DNA of 64,000 nucleotides from an uncultured Flavobacteriales bacterium (GTDB lineage: Bacteria > Bacteroidota > Bacteroidia > Flavobacteriales_D > Crocinitomicaceae): the NCBI GenBank assembly GCA_903935095.1, contig CAIZQH010000021.1, positions 372,001 to 436,000 of the forward strand, in the 5' to 3' direction. The translations under genes were made by a program, and so were the position numbers. The notes under the pieces are model-generated. The model ran no database searches and had not been told where the DNA came from. It worked only from the letters and a program-made list of their open reading frames with translations. Of this stretch, positions 24,544 to 34,478 are shown in pieces. Each line of letters starts with the position of its first letter. Position 1 is the stretch's first letter.

Positions 24544-25115
24544 TAACGAAGAGTAAAATGCTCTTTTTCTTGAAAGGTTCTTTTTGCTAAAATTCCAAAG
24601 TGAAGTACATCGGCGCTGAAGTGGAATTCGGTTTTCTCGTGCAATTGCTTCCATTCCAAAAAGACTTGATCATTTGCTTTGATTCCGTCAATAAGTAACA
24701 AGGTGTTTTCATCGAGTAATTGAAGGAGCTCGTTTACTTTCTTTAAAATACCCTCGTTTCTTTTATCCATGGTTAGCAAAATGATTGAAGCATGTTTTTC
24801 TTTTTCTAATTGATCAAAAAAGGATAAGTTCTGGACTTGTGATGGAACATTCAGTTCTATTGCTAAACGTTCGATGTCTGTTTGAAGTGCAGTTTCAGCA
24901 AATAGTATGCTGTGATTCAGGTGTTTCGAAAGTTGCATTGAACAGCGTAATGTGTTCGCATGAACCTTGATCTTGGAGCTGATTCCATTGATTTTCATTC
25001 TTGAAACAGGAATTTTAAAACACTTATCCATCAAATCGTAGACGAATGGAGAATGAATCCCATGTCTTCCTTTGGCTTTCCAAGTATATTTTATAATTTC
25101 GAAGAATCGATTCAC
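24540..25115 (-). CDS. SAM-dependent methyltransferase-like protein, short and without a clear glycine motif
   Basis: A 191-residue protein. Its N-terminus (YTWKAKGRHGIHSPFVYDL) is a hallmark of a Bacteroidota family usually annotated as class I SAM-dependent methyltransferase. The middle (SILFAETALQTDIERLA) occupies the place of the usual SAM-binding motif, but no GxGxG is visible, and the tail (ENTLLLIDGI, FHFSADVLHFGILAKR) keeps the late strands of a Rossmann-like fold. Family members are commonly longer, so this one may be shortened or may have lost activity. It is divergent from the DUF4301 gene over 27 bases and converges with the anti-sigma-like gene. Confidence 0.6.
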   Translation of the reverse strand: MNRFFEIIKYTWKAKGRHGIHSPFVYDLMDKCFKIPVSRMKINGISSKIKVHANTLRCSMQLSKHLNHSILFAETALQTDIERLAIELNVPSQVQNLSFFDQLEKEKHASIILLTMDKRNEGILKKVNELLQLLDENTLLLIDGIKANDQVFLEWKQLHEKTEFHFSADVLHFGILAKRTFQEKEHFTLRY

Positions 25116-25142
25116 GATGCAAATTAACTATTTTCAATAGAC

Positions 25143-26543
25143 ATGGGGATGACAGGTGCGGAAGAAATACAATTATTGAAGCAAAAAGAACACATTTTAA
25201 ATGGCGTTCCTTTTTTTGATGTTGTACGTCCATGCCGCATTGATGATGGGATTATTCAACTGAGCTCAGAGGAGCAAATTCAGTTTAAGCATCGTTTTGA
25301 TTTGCTCGAGAAACAACTATCCTTTTTTATTCCTGCTTCTGGATCTGGTTCACGGATGTTTCAATTCTTGTATGATTATTTGAATGAAACAACAGAAACA
25401 AATCAAGCTCAAACGGAACAATTTATTCGCCGCATTTCATCTTTTGCTTTCTACAAGTACTTTCCAGCTGACGTGAAAGAGAAAGTGGAGAATTTTACAT
25501 GGAGTATAGAAGATTTGATCGCTTATGTTTTGGGTGAGGGGGGCTTGAATTTTGGATTATTCCCCAAAGGACTCATTCCCTTTCATTCTCTGGGCCCATT
25601 TATTTTAAATCCATTTCAAGAGCAGCTGATTCAAGGAAGTAACTTGGTGAAACATTCGATTGATTTCCATTTTACCATTCAATCGAATTTTGAAAAACAT
25701 TTTCAATTAGCCATTCAGAGTTTAAGTGAGATGACGGGTGATCAATATGCAGTCACTTATTCGGAGCAAGATTCAAGCACGAATTCCTTTGCATTTTATT
25801 TGGATGGATCCATAGCGCTTGGAGACGAGGGAGAACCGATTCGTCGACCAGCCGGACACGGAACTTTATTATCCAATTTAGCTCAAATAGACAGTGACTA
25901 TGTGTTGGTGAAAAACATCGATAACCTTCAACATTTCAGTCAATCAGAGGCAAGTACGGTACAATGGAAAATTCTTGTGGGATTATTGGATCAAGTGAAG
26001 GAAACCTTGTGTCAATTAAATGAACATCCTTCTATATCGGAATTCGCAAAATTAAATGAACGTTATCATTTAGTACAAGAAAATGAGGTGAATACCTTGG
26101 AGGACTTAAAAAAAGTAATACGACGTCCGCTCCGTATTTGTGGCATGGTGCGAAACGAAGGTCAGCCTGGTGGAGGACCATTTTTTGTTCAGAAAAATGG
26201 GGTGACCCGAAAACAAATTGTTGAAAAGGCACAATTGGCCAAAACAGATAAAGTCCATGCATTATTGATGCAAAGCACTCACTTTAATCCAGTGATGATG
26301 GTATTGGACTTTAAAGACCCCGAAGGAAAGGCGTATGATTTATTCGATTTTAGGGAGGAAGATGATTATTTTGTTGTGGAGAAAAACCACCAAGGCAAAA
26401 CCATTCAATTCATCGAGCAGCCAGGACTTTGGAATGGTGGGATGTCAAAATGGAATACCATTTTCATCGAGATCCCAAACGACGTATTTACACCTGTAAA
26501 AACGGTTTTGGATTTATTGCAAGCTGCGCATCAATCGGTTTAA
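25143..26543 (+). CDS. DUF4301 family protein
   Basis: A 466-residue protein of the DUF4301 family, common in Bacteroidota and of unknown function. The visible features are an early PASGSGSRMF stretch (about residues 62-71), resembling the glycine-rich nucleotide-binding loop of nucleotidyltransferases, and conserved patches GEGGLNFGLFPKGLIPFH, RRPAGHGTLLSNLAQID, GMVRNEGQPGGGPF and QPGLWNGGMSKWNTIF. These look like sugar-phosphate or nucleotide recognition loops, but the reaction is not known. The start could be the first ATG (25143) or the third codon. Confidence 0.85.
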   Translation: MGMTGAEEIQLLKQKEHILNGVPFFDVVRPCRIDDGIIQLSSEEQIQFKHRFDLLEKQLSFFIPASGSGSRMFQFLYDYLNETTETNQAQTEQFIRRISSFAFYKYFPADVKEKVENFTWSIEDLIAYVLGEGGLNFGLFPKGLIPFHSLGPFILNPFQEQLIQGSNLVKHSIDFHFTIQSNFEKHFQLAIQSLSEMTGDQYAVTYSEQDSSTNSFAFYLDGSIALGDEGEPIRRPAGHGTLLSNLAQIDSDYVLVKNIDNLQHFSQSEASTVQWKILVGLLDQVKETLCQLNEHPSISEFAKLNERYHLVQENEVNTLEDLKKVIRRPLRICGMVRNEGQPGGGPFFVQKNGVTRKQIVEKAQLAKTDKVHALLMQSTHFNPVMMVLDFKDPEGKAYDLFDFREEDDYFVVEKNHQGKTIQFIEQPGLWNGGMSKWNTIFIEIPNDVFTPVKTVLDLLQAAHQSV

Positions 26544-26583
26544 AAATTCCAATAATATCGACGTTTCAACGGTTTAATTTGGC

Positions 26584-26591
26584 TATTTTTG
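26584..26591 (+). promoter_or_regulatory. Candidate -7 box (TATTTTTG) of the Nfu gene
   Basis: TATTTTTG matches TAnnTTTG and ends 17 bases before the ATG at 26609. A weak TTTC at 26564-26567 is the only -33-like sequence. Confidence 0.42.
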
Positions 26592-26608
26592 TACAAAAAA
26601 AAAGAAAA

Positions 26609-27211
26609 ATGGTTCCTGTTACGGTATACGCAGAAATGACTCCCAATCCGACAACGATGAAATACGTTGCGAACAAATACTTACTAGCTACGGGTGACGC
26701 AGTTGAATTTACTTCAAAAGCAGATTCAAAAGGATATTCACCATTGGCAGAAGCCTTGTTTGATTTTCCCTTTGTTCAAAAAGTTTTTATTGCAGCGAAT
26801 TTTATTACGATTACAAAAACGGATAATGTTCCTTGGGATTTTATTAATATGGAATTGCGTGAATTCGTGCGTGAATGGTTATTCTTTGGTAAGGAGGTAT
26901 TGATTCAAATGCCATCTCAATTAGCGAATTTAGATAACGAAACTAGTTCGGATTCACCTGTAAAATCATTCAATCCCAGTGACTTCGATGATCCCATTCG
27001 CGCATTATTGGATGAATATGTTCGTCCGGCAGTCGAAAACGATGGTGGAGCGATAGATTTTGTCGGATTTGAAGATGGAATTGTCACCGTTTCAATGAAA
27101 GGTTCTTGTGCAGGATGTCCATCATCTACCGCAACATTAAAGGGCGGAATAGAGAACTTATTGAAACAACATTTGCCAGAAGTGAAGGAAGTTGTCGCAT
27201 TAAACGGTTAA
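26609..27211 (+). CDS. NifU family iron-sulfur cluster scaffold (Nfu type)
   Basis: A 200-residue protein with an N-terminal Nfu_N domain (EMTPNPTTMKYVANK, about residues 1-90) and a C-terminal NifU domain with Cys167 and Cys170 in SCAGCPSS, which bind a 4Fe-4S cluster for transfer to target enzymes. The open frame begins at 26429 inside DUF4301, but the ATG at 26609 is preferred: family similarity starts there, the earlier residues are noise, and a TAnnTTTG box lies 17 bases upstream. Confidence 0.92.
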   Translation: MVPVTVYAEMTPNPTTMKYVANKYLLATGDAVEFTSKADSKGYSPLAEALFDFPFVQKVFIAANFITITKTDNVPWDFINMELREFVREWLFFGKEVLIQMPSQLANLDNETSSDSPVKSFNPSDFDDPIRALLDEYVRPAVENDGGAIDFVGFEDGIVTVSMKGSCAGCPSSTATLKGGIENLLKQHLPEVKEVVALNG

Positions 27212-27258
27212 ATCCAAAGGATCAATCAATTATAATTGCTTAATTGAAGAATTATACC

Positions 27259-27289
27259 TACATTTAATGAACAAGTCAGTGAACTTGTT
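27259..27289 (+). promoter_or_regulatory. recQ leader: near-consensus -7 box and hairpin
   Basis: TACATTTA (27259-27266) is one base from TAnnTTTG. It is followed at once by AACAAGT (27270-27276) and ACTTGTT (27283-27289), a 7-base-pair inverted repeat with a six-base centre. It could be an operator or a 5' hairpin; no T run follows, so it is not a terminator. Confidence 0.3.
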
Positions 27290-27312
27290 GTTTCCCAAAG
27301 ACACAATCCAAG

Positions 27313-29517
27313 ATGGAGTCCGAAATACATATTGAAAATCAAATAGACCTCAAGGCAGCATTACGCCATTATTTTGGTTTTGATCAATTTAAAGGAGAGC
27401 AAGAAGCGATTATTCGCAATGTGCTCAATGGCAAAAATACTTTTGTTATCATGCCAACCGGTGGAGGAAAATCAATGTGTTACCAATTGCCTTCGCTGTT
27501 GATGAATGGAACCGCGATCATTGTGTCTCCATTAATCGCATTGATGAAAAATCAAGTGGATGCCATTCGTGGATTTAGTGAAAATGAAAACGTTGCGCAT
27601 TTCTTGAATTCTTCTTTGTCAAAAGCAGAGATTCAGCAAGTTCGCAAGGATATTCAGTCAGGAAATACCAAAATGCTCTTTGTAGCACCGGAATCCCTCA
27701 CAAAAAAAGAAAACATCGATTTTTTAACCACTGTTGAGATTTCGTTTTTTGCCATAGATGAGGCGCATTGTATTTCGGAATGGGGACATGATTTCCGTCC
27801 AGAATACCGCAGACTTCGTGAAATCTTCCAAAAAATATCGAATGTCCCAGTGATAGCACTAACCGCTACAGCGACACCAAAGGTTCAATATGACATTCAA
27901 AAGAATTTAAATATGTTGGATGCCGATGTATTTAAATCTTCCTTTAATAGGGATAATTTGTATTATGAAATACGTCCAAAACGCGATGTAGAAAAGGAAA
28001 TCATCCGTTACATTAAAAACCATCAAGGCGAAAGCGGCATTATTTATTGCCTCAGCAGAAAAAAGGTCGAAGAGATCGCTGAATTGCTGCAGGTCAACGG
28101 AATAAATGCCTTGCCGTATCATGCAGGACTCGACGCAGGATCACGGGCAAGACATCAGGATATGTTCTTGATGGAAGATGTTGACGTGATTGTGGCAACC
28201 ATTGCTTTTGGAATGGGAATCGATAAGCCGGATGTGCGTTACGTTATTCACCACGACATCCCTAAATCCCTCGAAAGTTATTACCAAGAAACGGGAAGAG
28301 CTGGTAGAGATGGTGGAAACGGTGAGTGTGTTGCGTTTTATAGTTACAAGGACATCGAAAAGTTGGAGAAATTCTTACAAGGTAAGGCGATTACAGAACA
28401 AGAAATCGGACGTCAATTATTACATGAAATCGTTTCCTACGCAGAAACATCCGTTTGTCGCCGAAAGTTTATTCTACACTATTTTGGTGAATCCTTTGAA
28501 GAGAAAAATTGCAACGAACTGTGTGATAATTGCCGTGATCCGAGAGAGAAAACAGAAGGTTCAACTTACGTTGAAATGTTATTGAATGCCATTTTATTGA
28601 TGGACGAAACGCAAAAAGCGAAACACTATTGTGCGTATTTGTCTGGACATGTGACCGCGGACATCAAAGCATATAAACAAGATCAATTCCCGACGTTTGG
28701 TATAGGTAAAGAGAAGGACGAGCATTTTTGGAATGCAGTAATACGCCAAACAGCAGTTGGTGGACTTATATACAAAGACGTTGAAACCTTTGGAACCTTG
28801 AGGTTAACGGATGAAGGAAGAAATTTCTTGAAAAACCCCGTTTCCTTCATGCTCATCAAACAACATGATTTTTCTGGTACAGATGATGATGATTCCATCG
28901 CTCAAGTAGGAGGAAAGGGCGCATCCTTTGACGATGTTTTATATGGTTTGCTTGTCGACTTACGAAAAACCATTTCAAAGCAAAAAAACATTCCGCCATT
29001 CGTTATTTTCCAAGAGCCATCGCTTCGTGATATGTGTTTGCAATATCCGATTACCATGGATGAACTCACGAATATTCAAGGTGTAGGTTCTGGAAAAGCG
29101 CAGCGTTATGGAGAGCCGTTTGTGGATTTAATCGCCAATTATGTCGTGGATAATGACATTGAGCGTCCACTCGATATGGTGGTAAAAACACTGGTTAATA
29201 AATCAGTTTTAAAAGTACAATTGATTCAAAACATCGACCGTAAGTCTCCTTTAGAAGACATAGCGAAAGCGCAAGGGAAAACCTTTGATGATATTTTGGA
29301 TGAAATGGAGTCCATTGTGAATTCAGGAACTAAGGTGAACATTAATTACTACATCAATACTATTCTGGATAACGAAAATCAAGAAGAGATTTTTGATTAT
29401 TTCTCCGAAGCGGAAACAGATGATTTAGTCACTGCATACCACGAATTTGATGGTTTATATACCGAAGAGGAGTTGCGTTTAATGCGCATCAAATTCATGA
29501 GTGAGGTCGCGAACTAA
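27313..29517 (+). CDS. recQ: ATP-dependent DNA helicase RecQ
   Basis: A 734-residue RecQ helicase. Walker A is MPTGGGKSMCYQLP (Lys53), Walker B is DEAH near residue 148 within the aromatic-rich loop HCISEWGHDFRPEYRRL, followed by ALTATATPKV, FGMGIDKPDVR and ETGRAGRDG. The RecQ zinc-binding cysteines are near 380-406 (CRRKF, CNELCDNCRDP), then a winged helix and an HRDC-like domain with IQGVGSGKAQRYG around residue 590. The extended C-terminus is usual in Bacteroidota RecQ. It unwinds DNA with 3' to 5' polarity in recombination and repair. It converges with the M1 peptidase gene across 28 bases. Confidence 0.95.
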   Translation: MESEIHIENQIDLKAALRHYFGFDQFKGEQEAIIRNVLNGKNTFVIMPTGGGKSMCYQLPSLLMNGTAIIVSPLIALMKNQVDAIRGFSENENVAHFLNSSLSKAEIQQVRKDIQSGNTKMLFVAPESLTKKENIDFLTTVEISFFAIDEAHCISEWGHDFRPEYRRLREIFQKISNVPVIALTATATPKVQYDIQKNLNMLDADVFKSSFNRDNLYYEIRPKRDVEKEIIRYIKNHQGESGIIYCLSRKKVEEIAELLQVNGINALPYHAGLDAGSRARHQDMFLMEDVDVIVATIAFGMGIDKPDVRYVIHHDIPKSLESYYQETGRAGRDGGNGECVAFYSYKDIEKLEKFLQGKAITEQEIGRQLLHEIVSYAETSVCRRKFILHYFGESFEEKNCNELCDNCRDPREKTEGSTYVEMLLNAILLMDETQKAKHYCAYLSGHVTADIKAYKQDQFPTFGIGKEKDEHFWNAVIRQTAVGGLIYKDVETFGTLRLTDEGRNFLKNPVSFMLIKQHDFSGTDDDDSIAQVGGKGASFDDVLYGLLVDLRKTISKQKNIPPFVIFQEPSLRDMCLQYPITMDELTNIQGVGSGKAQRYGEPFVDLIANYVVDNDIERPLDMVVKTLVNKSVLKVQLIQNIDRKSPLEDIAKAQGKTFDDILDEMESIVNSGTKVNINYYINTILDNENQEEIFDYFSEAETDDLVTAYHEFDGLYTEEELRLMRIKFMSEVAN

Positions 29518-29545
29518 AGGAAAACCTACAGCTCATTATTACTAA

Positions 29546-31498
29546 TTACTTTGTATCCAACATCAATGCTTCAATCGACTTTCTGGATACGGCGTGGTAA
29601 TTTTGTTTCGCACCTTGAAAGGTATGTACTGCAAAGTTTCGAGTGGTTTTATTCAATAAAAGCGCTTCGTAAATCGGCATCAAGTATTTTCTTCTCCCAA
29701 CTTTCGTTAGAAAGGCCGCGATTTGGTGTTTATTCGTTTGCGCGTAGCCATTATTCGCGCTTAAAATAAACCACTCCGTCAAGAGTTCACTGTTTCCACT
29801 AAAGGAAAAACGTAAGTACCGATCAATTTCCCTCATTTTTGCATGCGGTAAATTTCGAGGTAAACGGCGAATAAAGGTTTGCCATTCTTGAACAATGTGA
29901 TCCTGGTAGTTAATTTGCTCCACGCGTTTAATTTTCTTCCTGCGCTTCCCAACTTTTTTATAGGTATAGCTGATTTTAGGTGCAAAACTTACTTTTCCAT
30001 GTGTGAAGTTATCCGCTAAGGTTTGCATGTCATCCAAACGCTTGGAGTGCAGTTGCAGACAGTTTGTGGGTAGTCCTTCGGTGTAAATCCATGCATCATA
30101 ATCAAATACAGCTTTTTCCTCTGCTAGGAGGTGTTCGTTTAGGAAACGGATAAATTGCTTAGTATCTACGGTTTTAAATTGAAAGGTTTCAAAGTAACTT
30201 TTTAGAAAGACATCGAATTTTTCTCGCCCAACATGTGCTTCCAATGTTTTTAAGAAAAAAGCACCCTTTACATAGGCAATGTCTGTCATGCCATCGTCCG
30301 GATTTCGCCCTTCTAATGCTAGATGCAATTGGCTGTCTTCAGGATGTCCGGATTTTTTGATACGATTCAATTCATCTTTCAATTCATCGAATTCAATCAA
30401 TGCGAGGATGTCGGCCACTTCTTTGCCGTAAATGGATTCCATGATACGCTGTTCGAAATACACGGTAAATCCTTCGTTGAGCCAAAAGTCATTCCAAGTG
30501 CGATTGGTGACTAAATTCCCAGACCATGAATGCGCTAATTCGTGCGCTATGACGGACACCAAACTCTTGTCACCAGCCAGCAAGGTCGGATTTGCGAATG
30601 TCAACATTGGATTTTCCATTCCTCCAAACGGAAAGGAATACGGAAGTACAAGAATATCGTATTGTTCCCATTGATAGGGCCCATAAAGTTTTTCAGCAGC
30701 ACTGATCATTTGAGGAATGGCATCAAACTCGTAAGCGCAGGAAGAAAGCAATTCTGGTTCCGCATACACACCGCTATTTGCACTAAATGCATGGTATGTT
30801 AAATCACCGACAGCTAGGGCAATGAGATACGCTGGAATGGGTTTGTTCATTTCGAAATGGTACAATCCTTCGTTGTTTTTTTTCGTTGGATTATGTGCGC
30901 TCATGACCGCCATTAAATCGCTTGGAACTTTCACATCGGCACTATAGGTAATGCGATTACTGGGGGAATCTTGCAACGGTATCCAGGTGCGAGTTAGGAT
31001 GGCTTGTCCTTGAGTATACAAAAAGGGTTTTGTTTTGGAACTCGTTAAATTGGTATCTAACCAATCCAAGGCATCAGAACGTTCTGTTGTTTGATAGTAA
31101 ATATTAACAAATTTCGTATCCTCTTTGATAGGAACCATCAGCGCTTGACCGAGAATGGAGTCTTTGTCCATCTTATCGATAAACATATCGGCTTCTTCTT
31201 CTGAACCTTTTTCACCGATTGTGACCTTTTGAATCATTAATCCATTGATGTCAAAAATCGCAGTATCAGCTCCATTATTTTTCATTTCATGTCGCGCAAC
31301 GCCATAAATCGTACGGTTTTCGAAATTTACATCTAATTCTAAATGAAGGTGTTTGGTAGAGATTTCTGTAAGATTCGCGTAGCTATGTGCATCAGCGCGC
31401 TCGTTGAGTGGCGATTTCGGTGGAGTTTTCGTTGAATGCAAGGAATCGCAAGATACCAAGAATAGAATGATCGATACAATCCAAAGTAAGTGCTTCAT
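29546..31498 (-). CDS. M1 family metallopeptidase, lipoprotein
   Basis: A 650-residue zinc aminopeptidase related to leukotriene A4 hydrolase. A lipoprotein signal ends in LVSCDS (Cys17). The N-terminal beta domain is followed by the aminopeptidase substrate motif FGGMENPM, the zinc site HELAHSW near residue 318 and the third ligand in NEGFTVYFEQ about 19 residues later. The C-terminal helical domain matches LTA4 hydrolase. It probably digests peptides in the periplasm or at the outer membrane. It is the third gene of an apparent purB operon, 8 bases after the preceding stop. Confidence 0.92.
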   Translation of the reverse strand: MKHLLWIVSIILFLVSCDSLHSTKTPPKSPLNERADAHSYANLTEISTKHLHLELDVNFENRTIYGVARHEMKNNGADTAIFDINGLMIQKVTIGEKGSEEEADMFIDKMDKDSILGQALMVPIKEDTKFVNIYYQTTERSDALDWLDTNLTSSKTKPFLYTQGQAILTRTWIPLQDSPSNRITYSADVKVPSDLMAVMSAHNPTKKNNEGLYHFEMNKPIPAYLIALAVGDLTYHAFSANSGVYAEPELLSSCAYEFDAIPQMISAAEKLYGPYQWEQYDILVLPYSFPFGGMENPMLTFANPTLLAGDKSLVSVIAHELAHSWSGNLVTNRTWNDFWLNEGFTVYFEQRIMESIYGKEVADILALIEFDELKDELNRIKKSGHPEDSQLHLALEGRNPDDGMTDIAYVKGAFFLKTLEAHVGREKFDVFLKSYFETFQFKTVDTKQFIRFLNEHLLAEEKAVFDYDAWIYTEGLPTNCLQLHSKRLDDMQTLADNFTHGKVSFAPKISYTYKKVGKRRKKIKRVEQINYQDHIVQEWQTFIRRLPRNLPHAKMREIDRYLRFSFSGNSELLTEWFILSANNGYAQTNKHQIAAFLTKVGRRKYLMPIYEALLLNKTTRNFAVHTFQGAKQNYHAVSRKSIEALMLDTK

Positions 31499-31506
31499 AG
31501 GTCGTA

Positions 31507-33099
31507 TTATTTGTAGGAAAGGATGCCAAATCTTTCAAAAGAACTGGAAATGGAATACATTAATATTTCTTTGTTAGCCGTATCCACACGGAATTGTTTA
31601 GGAATTACAATGGCGTTCAGTTCTTTGCGACTTTCCATTTCTTCTCGCGTCATTCCCCCAGTTTTTAAATCAATTTTGACCAATGCCACGGCATTGTTTT
31701 TTTTGGATAAATTGAAGCTGTAATAGTTGTCTTCGGTCCGGTTGAACACACCAAGCTCATCATAATTGCGTTGATGGTCGTTAAAAATGAAATTCAGCGA
31801 ACTGTCCGACTGAAAACTGGCATAGGAACTAAATTCACCGTAATCATTGGTAGAAACTTGTGATTTCGGAATCCGTTTCTGCCAAATTAATTGTCCATCA
31901 CTGGAAATCCGAAAAGCAATAATATCATCGTAATAGTAATAATTCATGGTGGTCGTAAAGCTTGATCGGTTGTCGTATGTCGTTCGCTGGTATACGTAAT
32001 ATTGTTCCATCGAACCAACAATAGATCCGTCAGATAAGGTGAAAAAATCGCGCATGCGGTAATCATACAATTGAGGACCAATGTAATCTCGGGCATTTAA
32101 ATCATTCGGATTCGACACATTATTAGTAGAATTTGTAAAGCGGTCTTGTTGTCGGGTGCTCCAAACTTCTTTCACGATTTCCTTCCCGAATGGAATGAAG
32201 GATTCAGAATTATGTGCTTGATTCGATGGATCAATTTGAATAGTAAAAATTCCTTCAATGCCATTTTTATTTCCAGTCCCGTAGATGCCAGTTAACGCAA
32301 ATGCTCCTAATTGATTCGAGGATAATTCCAGGTCATCGATTCGTTTTCCTTGTAAATCAATGGAAAATTCCTTGAGTTCATTCTCACTTGCTTTGTAAAC
32401 ATGAATGGCTTTAAAATTGTCAAAACTTCGGGTGAACATGCGGTCATTGGCTTTATTGTGTTCGGTTACGCAAATGAAATAGTCTCCGGTGTTGGATAGG
32501 TGGTGGGCATTAAAAGTGCTGAGGTTCCCTTCGAATGGAACATTGTACTCACCGCTTTGAATGACCTTCATGGCATCCCCGAAAATTTTATAGCCATAAA
32601 AATCGCTGTTGACTCCTTTTCCTTCAAGTTCCCAAATCACGCCAATGAAGTTTCGGTTTTGCGACGCGATGATGGTAAATTCCGGTTTAGCACTGAATTT
32701 AATGTTCTCATATTCTGCCAGGAATTTTGTACTGGTCAAATTTAAATCCTCGTCATATTGTTGAGCATAAAGCATCATTGTTGAGCCGATTCTATCAGAT
32801 AAAAAAACGATTGTTCCTTTTTCGAAACTAAGTGCATCCACAAAATTACACAAGCCTGTCTCAGTCACTAGCTTAAGGCGTTTCTGATTAAAAACGGTCA
32901 AGTTGTCGTATGAAACCAATTTGTATGAACCCAAGGAGCTACTACCTGACCAACGAAGCGTATTGAAGTCGAGCTGATTTTTTGGAAGAATGTCTAGTAA
33001 ATACCCGTTGCTTCTTTCCAAAGGCCCCCATGTTACTGAAAAGTTTTGCGCCATTGAAAAGTTGGTCCAAAGCAATAGTACAAGGAGCAATCTAGCCAT
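31507..33099 (-). CDS. Exported protein of unknown function, probably beta-rich
   Basis: A 530-residue protein with a signal peptide (residues 1-17, ending FSMAQ). I do not recognise a family. The chain is rich in short strands and aromatic residues (for example GDYFICVTEHNK and GSIVGSMEQYYVYQR), suggesting a beta-propeller or related fold. No T9SS sorting domain is visible at the C-terminus. It is 2 bases after purB and 8 bases before the M1 peptidase, so it is probably co-transcribed with both. Confidence 0.6.
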   Translation of the reverse strand: MARLLLVLLLWTNFSMAQNFSVTWGPLERSNGYLLDILPKNQLDFNTLRWSGSSSLGSYKLVSYDNLTVFNQKRLKLVTETGLCNFVDALSFEKGTIVFLSDRIGSTMMLYAQQYDEDLNLTSTKFLAEYENIKFSAKPEFTIIASQNRNFIGVIWELEGKGVNSDFYGYKIFGDAMKVIQSGEYNVPFEGNLSTFNAHHLSNTGDYFICVTEHNKANDRMFTRSFDNFKAIHVYKASENELKEFSIDLQGKRIDDLELSSNQLGAFALTGIYGTGNKNGIEGIFTIQIDPSNQAHNSESFIPFGKEIVKEVWSTRQQDRFTNSTNNVSNPNDLNARDYIGPQLYDYRMRDFFTLSDGSIVGSMEQYYVYQRTTYDNRSSFTTTMNYYYYDDIIAFRISSDGQLIWQKRIPKSQVSTNDYGEFSSYASFQSDSSLNFIFNDHQRNYDELGVFNRTEDNYYSFNLSKKNNAVALVKIDLKTGGMTREEMESRKELNAIVIPKQFRVDTANKEILMYSISSSFERFGILSYK

Positions 33100-33101
33100 A
33101 G

Positions 33102-34466
33102 TTAAGGATTCACAAGTTGTATTCCAAGATAGGATTTAGGTGAAATGTTTTTTAATTCTTCCGTTAAGGTAGGGGAAAGTTTTAATTCATCAATAAACGA
33201 ATGGACACTTTCTTTGGTCACTTGTTCGTTTTTACGGGTCAATCCCTTGAGTGCTTCGTACGGTTTTTCATATCCTTCTCTGCGCAACACAGTTTGAATC
33301 GCTTCTGCCACCACTGCCCAGTTATTATCCAAATCTTCGTGAAGTTTCGCTTCGTTCAAAAGGAGTTTCCCAAGTCCGTTCAAGGTTGATTGCAAGGAAA
33401 TCACGCTATGCGCAATGGGAACCCCAACGATACGAAGGACCGTTGAATCCGTTAAGTCGCGTTGCAAACGTGAAACGGGAAGTTTAGCTGATAAATGTTC
33501 AAAAAGGGCATTGGCAATACCGATGTTTCCTTCGGAGTTTTCAAAATCAATTGGATTCACTTTATGAGGCATAGCCGAAGAACCAATTTCTCCTGCTTTG
33601 ATTTTCTGTTTGAAGTACTCCATCGAAATGTAGGTCCACATATCGCGGTTCAAGTCCAAAATGATGGTATTGATGCGTTTCATCACGTCAAACAAGGCTG
33701 CCAATTGATCGTAATGTTCAATTTGCGTGGTCGTTTGAGAGCGATTCAAACCCAATGTATCATTCACGAATTGATTCGCAAAAGACACCCAGTCGTGGTT
33801 TGGAAAAGCCACGTGATGTGCATTAAAGTTTCCGGTTGCTCCGCCGAATTTCGCTGGATAATCTTGTTTCACTAATTGATTTCGTTGAATCGTCAATCGT
33901 TCCGTAAATACTTGGATTTCTTTTCCTAAGCGTGTTGGAGAAGCGGGTTGTCCGTGTGTACGTGCAAGCATTGGGACATCTTTCCACTCGTTTTGGTAGG
34001 TGGTTAATTGCGCAATGACTTGATCCAACATCGGAATGTACACTTCTTCAATTCCTTGTTTAAGTGACAGTGGAATCGCTGTATTGTTGATATCTTGAGA
34101 CGTTAATCCAAAGTGAATAAACTCCAAGTATTTGTGGAGGCCCAATTCTTCCATTTTACTTTTTAGGAAGTACTCAACGGCTTTTACGTCGTGATTGGTT
34201 GTTTTTTCGGTATCCTTAATCCACAAAGCATCTGCTTCGGTGAAATTTTTGTAAATGGACTTCAACGCGGAAAAAGTCTCTATTGGAAAGTCAGCAAGTG
34301 GGGTAATGCCACTTTCAGCTAAAGAAATAAAATACTCCACTTCCACCAAAACTCTGTAGCGAATGAGTCCAAATTCGGAGAAATAAAGGCGTAATTGGCT
34401 GGTTTTCGCATGATATCTCCCGTCAATTGGAGATATGGCTGTCAGTGAGTTTAATTCCATGTTCAT
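33102..34466 (-). CDS. purB: Adenylosuccinate lyase
   Basis: A 454-residue lyase of the fumarase/aspartase superfamily. The signature SSAMPHKVNPIDFENSEGN lies near residue 298, catalytic histidine regions are visible in FGLTSQDINNTAIP and ARTHGQPASP, and the N-terminus starts with TAISPIDGRY. It removes fumarate in two steps of purine synthesis. Length and layout match the longer E. coli-like type. The third codon is also ATG and is an equally likely start. A TAnnTTTG box is 12 bases upstream. Confidence 0.95.
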   Translation of the reverse strand: MNMELNSLTAISPIDGRYHAKTSQLRLYFSEFGLIRYRVLVEVEYFISLAESGITPLADFPIETFSALKSIYKNFTEADALWIKDTEKTTNHDVKAVEYFLKSKMEELGLHKYLEFIHFGLTSQDINNTAIPLSLKQGIEEVYIPMLDQVIAQLTTYQNEWKDVPMLARTHGQPASPTRLGKEIQVFTERLTIQRNQLVKQDYPAKFGGATGNFNAHHVAFPNHDWVSFANQFVNDTLGLNRSQTTTQIEHYDQLAALFDVMKRINTIILDLNRDMWTYISMEYFKQKIKAGEIGSSAMPHKVNPIDFENSEGNIGIANALFEHLSAKLPVSRLQRDLTDSTVLRIVGVPIAHSVISLQSTLNGLGKLLLNEAKLHEDLDNNWAVVAEAIQTVLRREGYEKPYEALKGLTRKNEQVTKESVHSFIDELKLSPTLTEELKNISPKSYLGIQLVNP

Positions 34467-34478
34467 TTAATTAAGGCA

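Noticed and set aside
26429-26608. Longer N-terminus for the Nfu protein
   Set aside because: The 60 extra codons lie mostly inside the DUF4301 gene in another frame and show no family similarity; a promoter box sits just before the ATG at 26609.
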